Below, one piece after another: positions 48,153 through 56,566 of a stretch of 64,000 bases of DNA (positions are counted from its first letter, which is position 1; each line of letters opens with the position of its first letter). The stretch comes from JAEUIG01 sp046349775 (lineage in GTDB: Bacteria; Planctomycetota; Planctomycetia; Planctomycetales; Planctomycetaceae): assembly GCA_046349775.1 (NCBI GenBank), contig JAXMBS010000008.1, positions 1 to 64,000 of the forward strand, written 5' to 3'. Under the pieces are notes generated by a model, which saw only the letters and a program-made list of their open reading frames with translations, did no database searches and was not told the DNA's origin. Both the position numbers and the translations under genes were made by a program.

Positions 48153-48168
48153 TGTTTCACGTGAAACG
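48153..48168. promoter_or_regulatory. parS-like centromere site (ParB-binding)
   Basis: TGTTTCACGTGAAACG matches the bacterial parS consensus TGTTTCACGTGAAACA at 15 of 16 positions; the inner 14 bases GTTTCACGTGAAAC are a perfect palindrome. It sits between the stop codon at 48152 and marC at 48226, not in a gene. ParB loads at such sites and spreads, and they usually lie near the replication origin. Confidence 0.85.
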
Positions 48169-48225
48169 AACGTCACCGCCCGCGAAGTTCCCCAGACTGC
48201 GCCGATTTGCGGCTTGAGACCCGGC

Positions 48226-48855
48226 ATGCTCGAACAGACGCTGTTCAATTTCACCTCGCTCCTGTTCGTCGTTGACCCCTGGGGCGCGATTCCGGCATTT
48301 CTGGTGATGACGGCCGGCGACTCGCCGGTGCGCCGCCGCCAGACGGCCGTCAAGGCCACGCTGATTTCCTTTCTCGTGCTCGTCGTGTTCGCCATTGGGG
48401 GCAGCGCCCTGTTGCGACTGCTGGGCATCAGCATGCCGGCGTTCCGCATTGCGGGGGGCGTGGTGCTGTTTCTCGTGGCCTTCGACATGATCCGCGCACA
48501 GCGCACCAGCCAGGAAGGTCCGCAGGACATCGAAGAGGGCCGGATCAAGGAGGACGTGGCGATCACGCCGCTGGCGATCCCGATGCTGTCGGGACCGGCC
48601 AGCCTCGGCACGGTGATCCTGCTGGCCGGCCAGGCCGGCAGCGCGGCAGAGATCGCCGCGGTCTATACGGCGATTGCACTGGTGTCGCTCGTCAGTCTGG
48701 GAGTGCTGCTGTTCGCCGCCGGGTTTTTCTACCGCGTCGGCAGCACGGGCATTCACGTGCTCAGCCGCATCCTGGGACTGCTGCTGACGGCAATCGCGGT
48801 GCAGTTCGTGATCGATGGTCTCGCCGATGCCGGTTTCGCCGTCCGCAACCGCTGA
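48226..48855 (+). CDS. MarC family integral membrane protein
   Basis: A 209-residue protein, the normal length for MarC. The start MLEQTLFNFTSLLFVVDPWG at 48226 is preferred over an upstream in-frame Met that would run through the parS site. Six helices are visible: SLLFVVDPWGAIPAFLVM, LISFLVLVVFAIGGSALLRL, FRIAGGVVLFLVAFDMIRAQ, AITPLAIPMLSGPASLGTVI, AVYTAIALVSLVSLGVLLFA and HVLSRILGLLLTAIAVQFVI. The 'DPWGAIPAF' and 'PLAIPMLSGPASLGTVI' motifs are diagnostic for MarC/UPF0056. The older idea of multiple antibiotic resistance export is not supported for the family; the role is unknown. It may be co-transcribed with the LeuA-like gene 118 bases downstream. Confidence 0.9.
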   Translation: MLEQTLFNFTSLLFVVDPWGAIPAFLVMTAGDSPVRRRQTAVKATLISFLVLVVFAIGGSALLRLLGISMPAFRIAGGVVLFLVAFDMIRAQRTSQEGPQDIEEGRIKEDVAITPLAIPMLSGPASLGTVILLAGQAGSAAEIAAVYTAIALVSLVSLGVLLFAAGFFYRVGSTGIHVLSRILGLLLTAIAVQFVIDGLADAGFAVRNR

Positions 48856-48973
48856 CGCGCCGGCCCGATTGCCACTGCGGCATTGGCATGTCTAAAATAC
48901 CTGCGTCGGCGTTGTTCGGCGCCAGACAGTATGCCGGCCGGAATCACTGCTCTTTTCTCAGGGCCGTCTGACA

Positions 48974-50256
48974 ATGCACCTGCTGTCGCGATTGCCGCGT
49001 CGCGTCCGCCGGAAAATCAGAGAGCAAATCATTCTTCGCCACCGCCGGAGTGACAAGGTCCTGTTTTCGGACACGACCTTGCGCGATGGCGAGCAGATGC
49101 CGGGCGCCACTCTCGATCCAGCGGAAAAAGTGCAGATCGCGCTGGCGCTCGAGGAACTCGGCGTGCATTCGATCGACGCCGGCTTCCCGGCCTCATCGGC
49201 CGCTGATGTCGAAGCCATTCGGCTGATGGTCCCGGTCGTCAAACGACCGGTCCTGACGGCGCTGTGCCGCACGCTCAACAGCGATATCGATCTGGCGAAT
49301 GAGGCGCTCGACGGCCGCCCGCCCCACAAACGGGGCGTAAGCCTGTTCTGCGGCACCAGTCCACTGCATCGGCAGTACAAGCTGCAAAAGTCCCCCGTCG
49401 AGGTGCTCAAGCTGATCACGTCCGCGATTGCCTATGCCGGCGAGCGGTTTGACGTGGTGGTCTTCAGCCCGGAAGACGCGAGTCGTACCGAGCCGGAGTT
49501 CCTGCACGAGGTCTATCGAGAAGCCATCTCCGCAGGCGCGACGACCGTCGGCTTTCCCGACACAGTCGGCGTATTAACGCCCGACATGGCCCGACAGCGG
49601 CTCCGCGACGTCCAGGACCACGTGCCGAACATCGACAAGGTCCTCGTCGCCGTGCATTTCCACAACGATCTCGGCCTCGCCGTTGCCAATACGCTGGCCT
49701 GCATTCAGGAAGGCGTACACGTTGTTCAATGCACGGTCAACGGCATCGGCGAACGGGCCGGCAATACTTCGCTCGAAGAAGTCGCCGTCGCGATGAGTCT
49801 GCATCCCGATCAGTACGGCGAGCTGGTCGCTCCTGTTTGACTCGTCTCGCACCGACGTGTGAGCTCGTCTCAAGACTGACCGGCATTCCGCTGCCGATCA
49901 ACAAACCGGTCGCGGGGAGGACCGTCTTCGCGACCGAAGCCGGTATTCACCAGGACGGACTGCTCAAGAATCCCGACACCTATCTGCCGTATCGCCCGGA
50001 GCGGGTGGGGGGCCGCGACATCGAACTGGTGCTCGGCCGCCACAGCGGTCGACGGGCCGTCGATCACCATCTCCGGACGCTCGGGCTCGAACTGACGGAG
50101 ACGCAGTTGCTCAGCGTGCTCGAGGGGATTAAGCAACTCCCCAAAGGGACCGTGGTGGACGACGACCGTCTCCGATCAATTGCCGCCAGCGCGGTCGGTT
50201 CCCGTGTCGATGCTGTTCACTCAATTCCTCCAGCTCCGTCGTACTCACAGGCATGA
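48974..50256 (+). CDS. 2-isopropylmalate/homocitrate synthase-like enzyme, one frameshift
   Basis: The first frame (48974-49840) has DKVLFSDTTLRDGEQMPGAT (the LRDGEQ acetyl-CoA/metal site), IDAGFPASSAADVEAIRLM, VAVHFHNDLGLAVANTLACI (HxHND metal site) and CTVNGIGERAGNTSLEEVAV (NGxGERxGN). Near 49838 one base is missing, and the second frame continues APTCELVSRLTGIPLPINKP, ATEAGIHQDGLLKNPDTYLP and IELVLGRHSGRRAVDHHLRT. The enzyme class condenses acetyl-CoA with a 2-keto acid. At about 427 codons it ends shortly after the subdomains and lacks the C-terminal leucine-feedback domain of true LeuA, so it resembles homocitrate or alkylmalate synthases. It heads the acyltransferase/desaturase/sulfotransferase operon (25-base gap). 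Confidence 0.85.
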
Positions 50257-50281
50257 CCTGCCGGGCGGACATGGACGACGC

Positions 50282-51763
50282 ATGCCATCTCCCGCGACAC
50301 TTCCGGCCAGCGATCAATTGCCGCCCTCCGCCGCGGCAAGCGATCGTCGCTACGAGGTACGCCTGACGCCGCTGGAAGAGTACATGCTGGCAGACGACCG
50401 CCGGCGGTATCCGCGTACGTTCGTCGTGACGTTGGAGTTCTCCGGCATTATCAGTCACGACGCGATCACGGCGGCCCTGCGACAGACGCTTGCCGATGAG
50501 CCGCGCTTGACGGCGCTGGTGCGACGATCCGGGTTCAGCGGTCACGTCTGGCAGCCGGTCCCGTTGCGGTCTGACATCGTCGAATGGGTGGCGGACGCTC
50601 GCTCCGTCGAACTGGCGACGGCGCGGCGCATCGATTTGCGTCGCGATCCCGGGCTGCGAATTGTCGTAGATGATCGCCCGTCGGGGGCACGTGTGCATCA
50701 CGTGTTTCACCATGCTTGTTGCGACGGGACAGGGGCACTGGCGTTTCTGGGCCGGCTGTATGCCGCCTACAGCCGGATCATCTGTCCGGGGCAGCCGGTT
50801 CAAGTTGCCGCAATTGATCCGACGTCGATCTGCGCGGTCCACGTCGCGGAGGATCTGCCGCAACGCATCGGTTCGGAGTCGGCCGCAGCGAAGGCTGCCC
50901 TGCGGCGGACGATCGACGTGCTCGGCACCCGGGCGGTGGAATTGCGGGCGCGGTGCAGCGACTCGTCGCAACGCGAGTCCGACCCGATCCTGTTCCCCGG
51001 CAGCATCGCCAACGTGCTGACGAGCGCGCAGACACGTCAGCTCAAGCGTGCCGCCCGGATGCGATGCGCCACGCTGAACGATTTGCTGCTGAGTGCAATG
51101 TTTTGCACGCTGCGTGACTGGAACGCTCGCAGCGACCCCGCGGCGCAGCGCGCCTGGTACCGGATCATGGCGCCGGTCGATCTGCGCAGTCCGGCGCACG
51201 ACCGGCTTCCGGCCGCCAATCTCGTCAGTTGCGTGTTTGTGACCCAGCGGGGCGTTGCGTGCAACGATCGCGAGAGGCTGTTGTCCGCCGTCTCCCAGCG
51301 GATGCAGTACGCGGTCGGCTCGCGGTCCGCGCTCATCATGTTCCACGCGATCCGCCGGTTGTCGCGCGTGCCCGGCCTGCTTGCACTGGTGCTGGTTGCG
51401 TGGCGCGTGCAGGCCACGGCCATGGTGAGTTATGTCGGCGACGCCGGCCGCGCGCTGCAGGCAATGTTTCCGCTGCGGCGCGGCCGCTGCCGAATCGGCG
51501 ACGTTGAACTGCGGCAGGTCACCGCCACCGGGCCGGTGCGTCCCGGGATGTCCGTGAATCTCACGGCCGGCGTGTACGCGGGGGAACTGGTTCTCAACCT
51601 GGCCCTCGATCCGTACCGTTTCATGCGCGCCGAGGCGGAGCAGTTTCTCGCACACTTTGTCGAACACTTGCTGGCGTTTGCCGATGACGCCAGACTGCCG
51701 GCAGCCACGTCCGATCCTGCCGTTGACGTCCTGCAGGCGATGCAGCCGAATGCCCGCGACTGA
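50282..51763 (+). CDS. Condensation-domain / WS-DGAT-like acyltransferase
   Basis: A 493-residue protein. The start MPSPATLPASDQLPPSAAAS at 50282 is chosen because the domain begins soon after. YEVRLTPLEEYMLADDRRR opens a chloramphenicol-acetyltransferase-superfamily fold, and RVHHVFHHACCDGTGALAFL near residues 135-155 carries the HHxxxDG catalytic motif. MAPVDLRSPAHDRLPAANLV and AMVSYVGDAGRALQAMFP are the latch and second-domain regions. Such enzymes transfer an acyl group to an alcohol or amine, as in wax ester synthases, alcohol acetyltransferases and NRPS condensation domains. It has no carrier domain and no signal peptide. The next gene, a desaturase, overlaps it by 14 bases, so the two are translationally coupled. 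Confidence 0.8.
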   Translation: MPSPATLPASDQLPPSAAASDRRYEVRLTPLEEYMLADDRRRYPRTFVVTLEFSGIISHDAITAALRQTLADEPRLTALVRRSGFSGHVWQPVPLRSDIVEWVADARSVELATARRIDLRRDPGLRIVVDDRPSGARVHHVFHHACCDGTGALAFLGRLYAAYSRIICPGQPVQVAAIDPTSICAVHVAEDLPQRIGSESAAAKAALRRTIDVLGTRAVELRARCSDSSQRESDPILFPGSIANVLTSAQTRQLKRAARMRCATLNDLLLSAMFCTLRDWNARSDPAAQRAWYRIMAPVDLRSPAHDRLPAANLVSCVFVTQRGVACNDRERLLSAVSQRMQYAVGSRSALIMFHAIRRLSRVPGLLALVLVAWRVQATAMVSYVGDAGRALQAMFPLRRGRCRIGDVELRQVTATGPVRPGMSVNLTAGVYAGELVLNLALDPYRFMRAEAEQFLAHFVEHLLAFADDARLPAATSDPAVDVLQAMQPNARD

Positions 51764-52793
51764 ATTTACCGCCGCCGAGTCTCAGGCACTGGACGAAAGT
51801 CCGCTCTGGCCGCGACTGCTCGTCTTCCCGGCGGCGTACGCCGGTTTCGCCATGCTGTTGTTCCAATGGCCCACCGGACACTGGGCCGCGCAGTGCCTGA
51901 TTGCAATCGCTACGGCGTATTGTCTGCTGTGCTGGACGAGTTGCCTGCATGAAACAGCGCATCAGACGCTGTGCAGCACACGCTGGGTGAACATCGTGCT
52001 GGGGAAGGTCCTTGGGACGACGATGCTGGTTCCGTACACGGTGTACCGCGAAACGCACATTCGGCATCACGCCTATCTGAACAAGCCCGCCGACTGGGAA
52101 CTCTGGCCGTACTCCGACCCGCAGGCGCCGCTCTGGTTTCGCCGCGTATTTGTGTGGTGCGACCTCGTGTTCGGCTGGCTGGTCAATCCCTGTGTTTACG
52201 GCCGCATTTTTTTTCACCGTGATTCGCCGATTGCATCGCCGGACATTCGCCGCGTCATCCGGCGTGAGTACCGTGCGATCGTGATCACCTGGACGGTCCT
52301 GATTGGCGGCGGCGTCTGGCTGCTGGCAATCCACCGGCCGGCCGGTCTCGGCTGGTGGTGGCTCGTGCCGATCCCACTTTCCGGCATGCTGCAAAGCGCT
52401 CGTAAGTTGACCGAGCACCTGGGCATGCGCAGTTACGATCCAATGCTCGGCACGCGCAGCGTGGCAGGGGAGGGGTGGATCACGCACCTGTGCACCTGGC
52501 TCAATTTCGACATTTTCGTGCACGGACCGCATCACCGGCACCCGAAGGTGGCACACCATCTCCTGCGTGAGACGTTGCGCGACTGTGAGACGGACAACCG
52601 GGAAATCGCCTGGCCGGTCTTCGCGACGTACCGTACGGCCATCTGGGACATGCTCCCGTGGATGTGGCGGAACCCCGGCGTCGGGATCAACGTCGGAGCA
52701 CCCCCCGTTTCCCGCACACACATCGAAGACTGCCAGAACTTCGTCGAGGACGTGAACCGAGACATCCTGACGCCCGAGGAGGTCGGACGTTGA
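51750..52793 (+). CDS. Membrane fatty acid desaturase (first copy)
   Basis: A 347-residue protein. The start at 51750 (MPATEFTAAESQALDESPLW) overlaps the acyltransferase stop by 14 bases. Histidine boxes are present: box I SCLHETAHQTLC (HxxxH), box II YRETHIRHHAYLN (HxxHH), and box III VHGPHHRHPKVAHH (HxxHH). Hydrophobic helices are near residues 25-45, 50-70, 125-145 and 175-200. These are the di-iron ligands of type 1 acyl desaturases/hydroxylases. The substrate is unknown; the context suggests the acyl chain of the operon's product. It shares its layout with the second desaturase at 55106. Confidence 0.88.
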   Translation: MPATEFTAAESQALDESPLWPRLLVFPAAYAGFAMLLFQWPTGHWAAQCLIAIATAYCLLCWTSCLHETAHQTLCSTRWVNIVLGKVLGTTMLVPYTVYRETHIRHHAYLNKPADWELWPYSDPQAPLWFRRVFVWCDLVFGWLVNPCVYGRIFFHRDSPIASPDIRRVIRREYRAIVITWTVLIGGGVWLLAIHRPAGLGWWWLVPIPLSGMLQSARKLTEHLGMRSYDPMLGTRSVAGEGWITHLCTWLNFDIFVHGPHHRHPKVAHHLLRETLRDCETDNREIAWPVFATYRTAIWDMLPWMWRNPGVGINVGAPPVSRTHIEDCQNFVEDVNRDILTPEEVGR

Positions 52794-53887
52794 CGCGCTC
52801 GCGCCGGACTCCGCATCCCCTCTGCGGCAGCACGACACGCACCTGGCTGCGGACCGTTGCGCGCTACGGGGCGCGGCAGATGCGCTGGCGTCGCCTGCTC
52901 ACAATCACCGCGCTCGTTGCGGCCGGCGCGCCGTTTCGGGTGTACGAAGCGCTCCGCTGGAACCGCACGCTTGCGGGCATCAATATCACCGCGCCGGTGT
53001 TTATCATCGGTCACTGGCAAAGCGGACATTCGTTGGCACAAGCGCTCTTCGCGTGCGATCCGCAGTGCGCGACACTACGCCTGCGTCACGCCGTACAGCC
53101 GGCAGCCTGCCTGACGGTGCAACCGATCCTGCGAAGAATCCTCCAGCGCCGATTGCCGCAGCAGCGCATCGCCGACAGTCTCCCGCATCACCTCGATGCG
53201 CCGCAGGGAAACGACCTCGCCCTCGGCCTGCTCACCGGGCTGTCGATCTACAACGCCTGGTACTTCCCGGAGTCCGCGGCCGACATCTTCCGCAATGAAG
53301 TGCTGATGAACGGAGTACCGCCTGCACGTCTCACAGACTGGCAGCGCCAGTATCGACGACTTCTCCAGAAGCTGCTGTTCGAGTCGGGCCGCCCATGCGT
53401 GGCGGTGCGCAATGCGGGCGACACGGCGAGAATTCCCCAACTCCTCGACGCCTTTCCCGATGCACGGTTCGTCTTCTGCCATCGCCACCCGTATGAGGTG
53501 TTTGCCGCGTCGCTGGAACGCTGCGAGCGTCTGACGCACGCGTTCTCGCTCAGTCCACGCACACCACCGCCCGATGCCGAGTCGCTCACGCTGGACTGGT
53601 ACGAGCAACTTCTCCAATGCTACCTGCGGAATCGGAGGAAGATTCCTGCCGGCCGGCTCATCGAAGTGGCCTACGCCGATTTGCACCAACGGCCCGCTGC
53701 GGCCATGCAGCGGATTTATGAAGCCCTGGGGTTGCCGGGATTCGACGAGGCTCGTTCCGGCATGCAGCGACTGCCGCAGGAACAGGCGTGGGAACTGGCA
53801 GGCGCTCGTCCGTTGACAGAGCGGCAGCGGCAAGCCGTCACCGACCGCTGGGACTTCGCATTTCGCGAATGGGGCTATCTCGCATAA
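52790..53887 (+). CDS. Sulfotransferase-like protein with altered PAPS-binding loop
   Basis: A 365-residue protein starting at TTG 52790, whose TTGA overlaps the desaturase stop codon; an alternative ATG lies at 52880 (MRWRRLLTITALV). The fold matches the following sulfotransferase: VFIIGHWQSGHSLAQALFAC is the phosphosulfate loop, PCVAVRNAGDTARIPQLLDA and ARFVFCHRHPYEVFAASLER the 3'-phosphate-binding strand-loop, and IEVAYADLHQRPAAAMQRIY the C-terminal part. The loop is QSGHS instead of the usual RSGTT, so the Arg and both Thr normally used to hold PAPS are gone. It may have a changed donor, be inactive, or act as a partner subunit. The next gene starts in the overlapping stop (TAATG). Confidence 0.82.
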   Translation: MTRSRRTPHPLCGSTTRTWLRTVARYGARQMRWRRLLTITALVAAGAPFRVYEALRWNRTLAGINITAPVFIIGHWQSGHSLAQALFACDPQCATLRLRHAVQPAACLTVQPILRRILQRRLPQQRIADSLPHHLDAPQGNDLALGLLTGLSIYNAWYFPESAADIFRNEVLMNGVPPARLTDWQRQYRRLLQKLLFESGRPCVAVRNAGDTARIPQLLDAFPDARFVFCHRHPYEVFAASLERCERLTHAFSLSPRTPPPDAESLTLDWYEQLLQCYLRNRRKIPAGRLIEVAYADLHQRPAAAMQRIYEALGLPGFDEARSGMQRLPQEQAWELAGARPLTERQRQAVTDRWDFAFREWGYLA

Positions 53888-55104
53888 TGCACGGACTTCC
53901 GCGTGAAGGCGACATGCCGGCTGACAGAAGTACTCACAAGCGCCGGTCGGGCCGCCGCTGGTCGCCGCATCTGCTCGCTTCCGGGCATATCCTGCAGACC
54001 GGCCGCATCTTCCGACACTACGGACGCGAGATTGACGCTCGTTATTACCTTCGTGCCGCCGCCATCCCGGTCGTCTCGCTGCTGCACACACCGTTCGCTG
54101 CTGCCGAAGCGCTCCTCACACACCGCCGCATCCGCCAACAGCCGTTGGCCGATCCGCTCGTGATGATTATCGGCCACTGGCGCAGTGGCACGACCAATCT
54201 GCACAACTACCTGCTGCAGGATCCGCGGTTTGGCTGCGTCTCGTTGCTGCATTGCCTGGCGCCGCACGAGTTTCTCTCGTTGCGCCGCCTGGCGCGGCGC
54301 CTGCTCCGGCATCTGGTCTTTACGCAGCGGCCTATGGACCGAATGCAGACCGGCCTGAGCGAACCGATGTCCGAAGATTTTGCGCTCGTGGGCATCACCG
54401 ACCAGACGCATTACCTCGGTTACTTTTTTCCGCGACAATTGACACGCACGTTCCGTGAGACAGTGCTGTTTGAGGGGGTCTCCACAGATTGCATTGATCG
54501 TTGGGCGCGCGACTACACCCGGCTCCTGCAGAAGGTGACGCTGGCCTGTGAAGGACGCCCGCTCGTTCTCAAGAATCCGGCCAACACCGGTCGGATCCGC
54601 CAGTTGCTGGCACAGTTTCCACGGATGAAGTTCGTCTTTGTCCGGCGCAATCCGTTCGTGGTGCACGCTTCGACCATGCGGCTGATGGAGCGATTCCTCG
54701 ATCACTGGGCGCTGCAGGCCTGCCCGCGGGATGAACTTGAGCGGTCGGTGCTCCAGCGGCATGCGCTCCTGCTGGAGCGCTACCTGGCCGATCGCGACCT
54801 GGTTCCCCGCGGACAACTGGTCGAGGTCGAGCACGATGAGATCGTGGCCCGGCCGGTCGCGACGATCGAGCGGGTCTACGAGCAGCTCGGACTCGGCGAC
54901 TTCGCAGCCGTCCGTCCCGCCATCGAAGCGTACGCCGCTTCTGTCACGGACTACAAGACGAACGAGTACCAGTTCGCGCCGGAGACGATTGCAGCCGTGC
55001 GCGACGCACTCGGCTTCCTGATCGACCGCTGGGGCGATGCGCCCCCCGAGGCGACAACGACGACTTCCAATCCTTTGTCCTTCATGACTGCCCAGGGCCA
55101 CTAA
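53887..55104 (+). CDS. Sulfotransferase family protein
   Basis: A 405-residue protein starting at 53887, one base overlapping the previous stop. After a basic N-terminus and a hydrophobic segment (RYYLRAAAIPVVSLLHTP) comes LVMIIGHWRSGTTNLHNYLL, the canonical 5'-phosphosulfate loop, near residues 95-115. RPLVLKNPANTGRIRQLLAQ and MKFVFVRRNPFVVHASTMRL (3'-phosphate-binding region with RNP) and GQLVEVEHDEIVARPVATIE complete the PAPS-dependent sulfotransferase fold. It transfers sulfate from PAPS to a hydroxyl or amine of an unknown acceptor, probably the product of this operon. The following desaturase starts one base after the stop. Confidence 0.88.
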   Translation: MHGLPREGDMPADRSTHKRRSGRRWSPHLLASGHILQTGRIFRHYGREIDARYYLRAAAIPVVSLLHTPFAAAEALLTHRRIRQQPLADPLVMIIGHWRSGTTNLHNYLLQDPRFGCVSLLHCLAPHEFLSLRRLARRLLRHLVFTQRPMDRMQTGLSEPMSEDFALVGITDQTHYLGYFFPRQLTRTFRETVLFEGVSTDCIDRWARDYTRLLQKVTLACEGRPLVLKNPANTGRIRQLLAQFPRMKFVFVRRNPFVVHASTMRLMERFLDHWALQACPRDELERSVLQRHALLLERYLADRDLVPRGQLVEVEHDEIVARPVATIERVYEQLGLGDFAAVRPAIEAYAASVTDYKTNEYQFAPETIAAVRDALGFLIDRWGDAPPEATTTTSNPLSFMTAQGH

Positions 55105-55105
55105 C

Positions 55106-56134
55106 ATGCGTCCCACGCCGGCCATTCGCGAGCGTCTCGTTCACTGGCAGCAGAACAGGTCGCCGCGAGCGATGCTGCACGGCTCACTGACGTTTCTGCA
55201 AGCGGCGCTGTGGGGGGCCGCCATCTGGGCCTGGCAGCAGGAGCACCACGTATTGCTGGGGGCGATCTGGCTGACTTCAATCATCGTGGCGCACAACAAG
55301 CTGATCGCCTTCCACGAAGCCGCGCACGGGCTGCTGCAACCGATCCGCTGGCTGAACGAGTTGATCGGCCAGATTCTGGGTTGCATTACGCTCGTGCCGC
55401 TGACCGCGTACCGCATGGTGCACGCGCAGCACCATGCGTACGTGGGAACCGTCCGGGACGTCGAGTTCTGGCCGTTCGTCGATCCGACTGTTTCGCGGCC
55501 GCGGCGCGTATTCGCGGTTCTTGCGGAGCTGCTGTGCGCCTACGCGTACGATCCGCTGATCTTTTTGCGCGGAGTCTATGTGCTGCGCGACGTTCCAGCC
55601 GCACAGCGGCGGCGCGCCTGGCGCGAATACGCCGTCTGCTGTTGCGCGTGGTGTACGCTGGCGGTCGTGCTGACCTGGCGCGGGTGGTGGCCGGAATTCT
55701 GCGTCGCGTTCCTGATTCCGAGTTACATCGCGGCAGGCATCAACGCCGTGCGGCGGATGGTCGAGCATCTGGGCCTGCTGGGTGACACGATCGAAACCAA
55801 GACGCGGACCATTATCCCTGGCGGGGTGGCGGATCAGGCGCTGTCCGCCGCCGCTCTCCGCGTGAACTACCACACGCTTCATCACCGGTATGCGCGCGTG
55901 CCGTATTACTATCTTGCCGAAGCAACCCGCCTTGTCTACGCCGAGAATTTCAACCGCATGCCGGTCTTTCCGTCCTACTGGCGAGCGCTCCTCGACACGC
56001 TGCCGCATCTTGCCAATCCGCGCATCGGCGCGCAATGGCTCACGAACGGATCTCCACCAGCGCAACAAAGTACGTCCACCTCGCCGACCTCCGTGGACGC
56101 CTCCTCATCGGACCTCCATAATGGCCGGCGATGA
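55106..56134 (+). CDS. Membrane fatty acid desaturase (second copy)
   Basis: A 342-residue protein. Box I is AFHEAAHGLLQ (HxxxH), box II is RMVHAQHHAYVG (HxxHH), and box III is NYHTLHHRYARVPYYY (HxxHH). Helices are near residues 30-50, 55-70, 140-160 and 175-200. It is a paralog of the desaturase at 51750 with the same overall layout, including a shared 'WPF.DP' and 'RMVEHLG' pattern. Its stop overlaps the start of the next gene (ATGA). Two different desaturases in one operon suggest two positions or two acyl chains are modified, or one acts as a hydroxylase. Confidence 0.88.
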   Translation: MRPTPAIRERLVHWQQNRSPRAMLHGSLTFLQAALWGAAIWAWQQEHHVLLGAIWLTSIIVAHNKLIAFHEAAHGLLQPIRWLNELIGQILGCITLVPLTAYRMVHAQHHAYVGTVRDVEFWPFVDPTVSRPRRVFAVLAELLCAYAYDPLIFLRGVYVLRDVPAAQRRRAWREYAVCCCAWCTLAVVLTWRGWWPEFCVAFLIPSYIAAGINAVRRMVEHLGLLGDTIETKTRTIIPGGVADQALSAAALRVNYHTLHHRYARVPYYYLAEATRLVYAENFNRMPVFPSYWRALLDTLPHLANPRIGAQWLTNGSPPAQQSTSTSPTSVDASSSDLHNGRR

Positions 56135-56481
56135 CCACTTCACAGACCGGGGGGATGAATCGCACGCTGACCGGCGTGCTGGCGGTCGGATGTGCGATGG
56201 CAGGCATCGCGCTGTGCGCCGTGCGCGGGACGAGTGACACGTTCGGTGCCGGTCTGATTCGCGCCGGGCTCGTCCTGGGCGCCCTGTGGTGCGCACTGCC
56301 GACGCGCGCGCGCCAAGCGGCATGGGCCGGCGTCTCGCCCTATGCTGTCGGCGGCGTGGCGATCGCACTGGCCGTGTTCGTGCGGCATCTGCGGGTGCTG
56401 CTGCCGCTGACGGTGGGCCTGGCCTTCGTGGCCTATCTGCTGAGACCCCGCAAGCCGCGCGCGCCGCGGTCATCGCGATAG
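56131..56481 (+). CDS. Small membrane protein ending the desaturase/sulfotransferase operon
   Basis: A 116-residue protein whose ATG overlaps the preceding TGA. Three to four hydrophobic segments: GVLAVGCAMAGIALCAVRG, IRAGLVLGALWCALPTRAR, YAVGGVAIALAVFVRHL and VLLPLTVGLAFVAYLLRP, then a basic Arg/Pro/Lys tail. No family is recognised. It may anchor or organise the enzymes encoded upstream or take part in product export; both are inference. Confidence 0.7.
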   Translation: MTTSQTGGMNRTLTGVLAVGCAMAGIALCAVRGTSDTFGAGLIRAGLVLGALWCALPTRARQAAWAGVSPYAVGGVAIALAVFVRHLRVLLPLTVGLAFVAYLLRPRKPRAPRSSR

Positions 56482-56486
56482 GCGAC

Positions 56487-56559
56487 CGTGACCAAGGTGA
56501 GAGGACCTGGGCCTTGATGCTGCGGTCTGCCCTTGGTCCTCGATCCCTCCGCCCTCGGC
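56487..56559. repeat. GC-rich inverted repeat between convergent genes
   Basis: GACCAAGGTGAGAGGACCTG pairs imperfectly with CTTGGTCCTC and is followed by CCCTCCGCCCTCGG-type repeats. Its composition and CCCTTGG/CCCTCGG units resemble the repeats inserted in metH. It fills the gap between the small membrane-protein gene (stop 56481) and the minus-strand gene ending at 56567. Confidence 0.5.
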
Positions 56560-56566
56560 CACGTCA

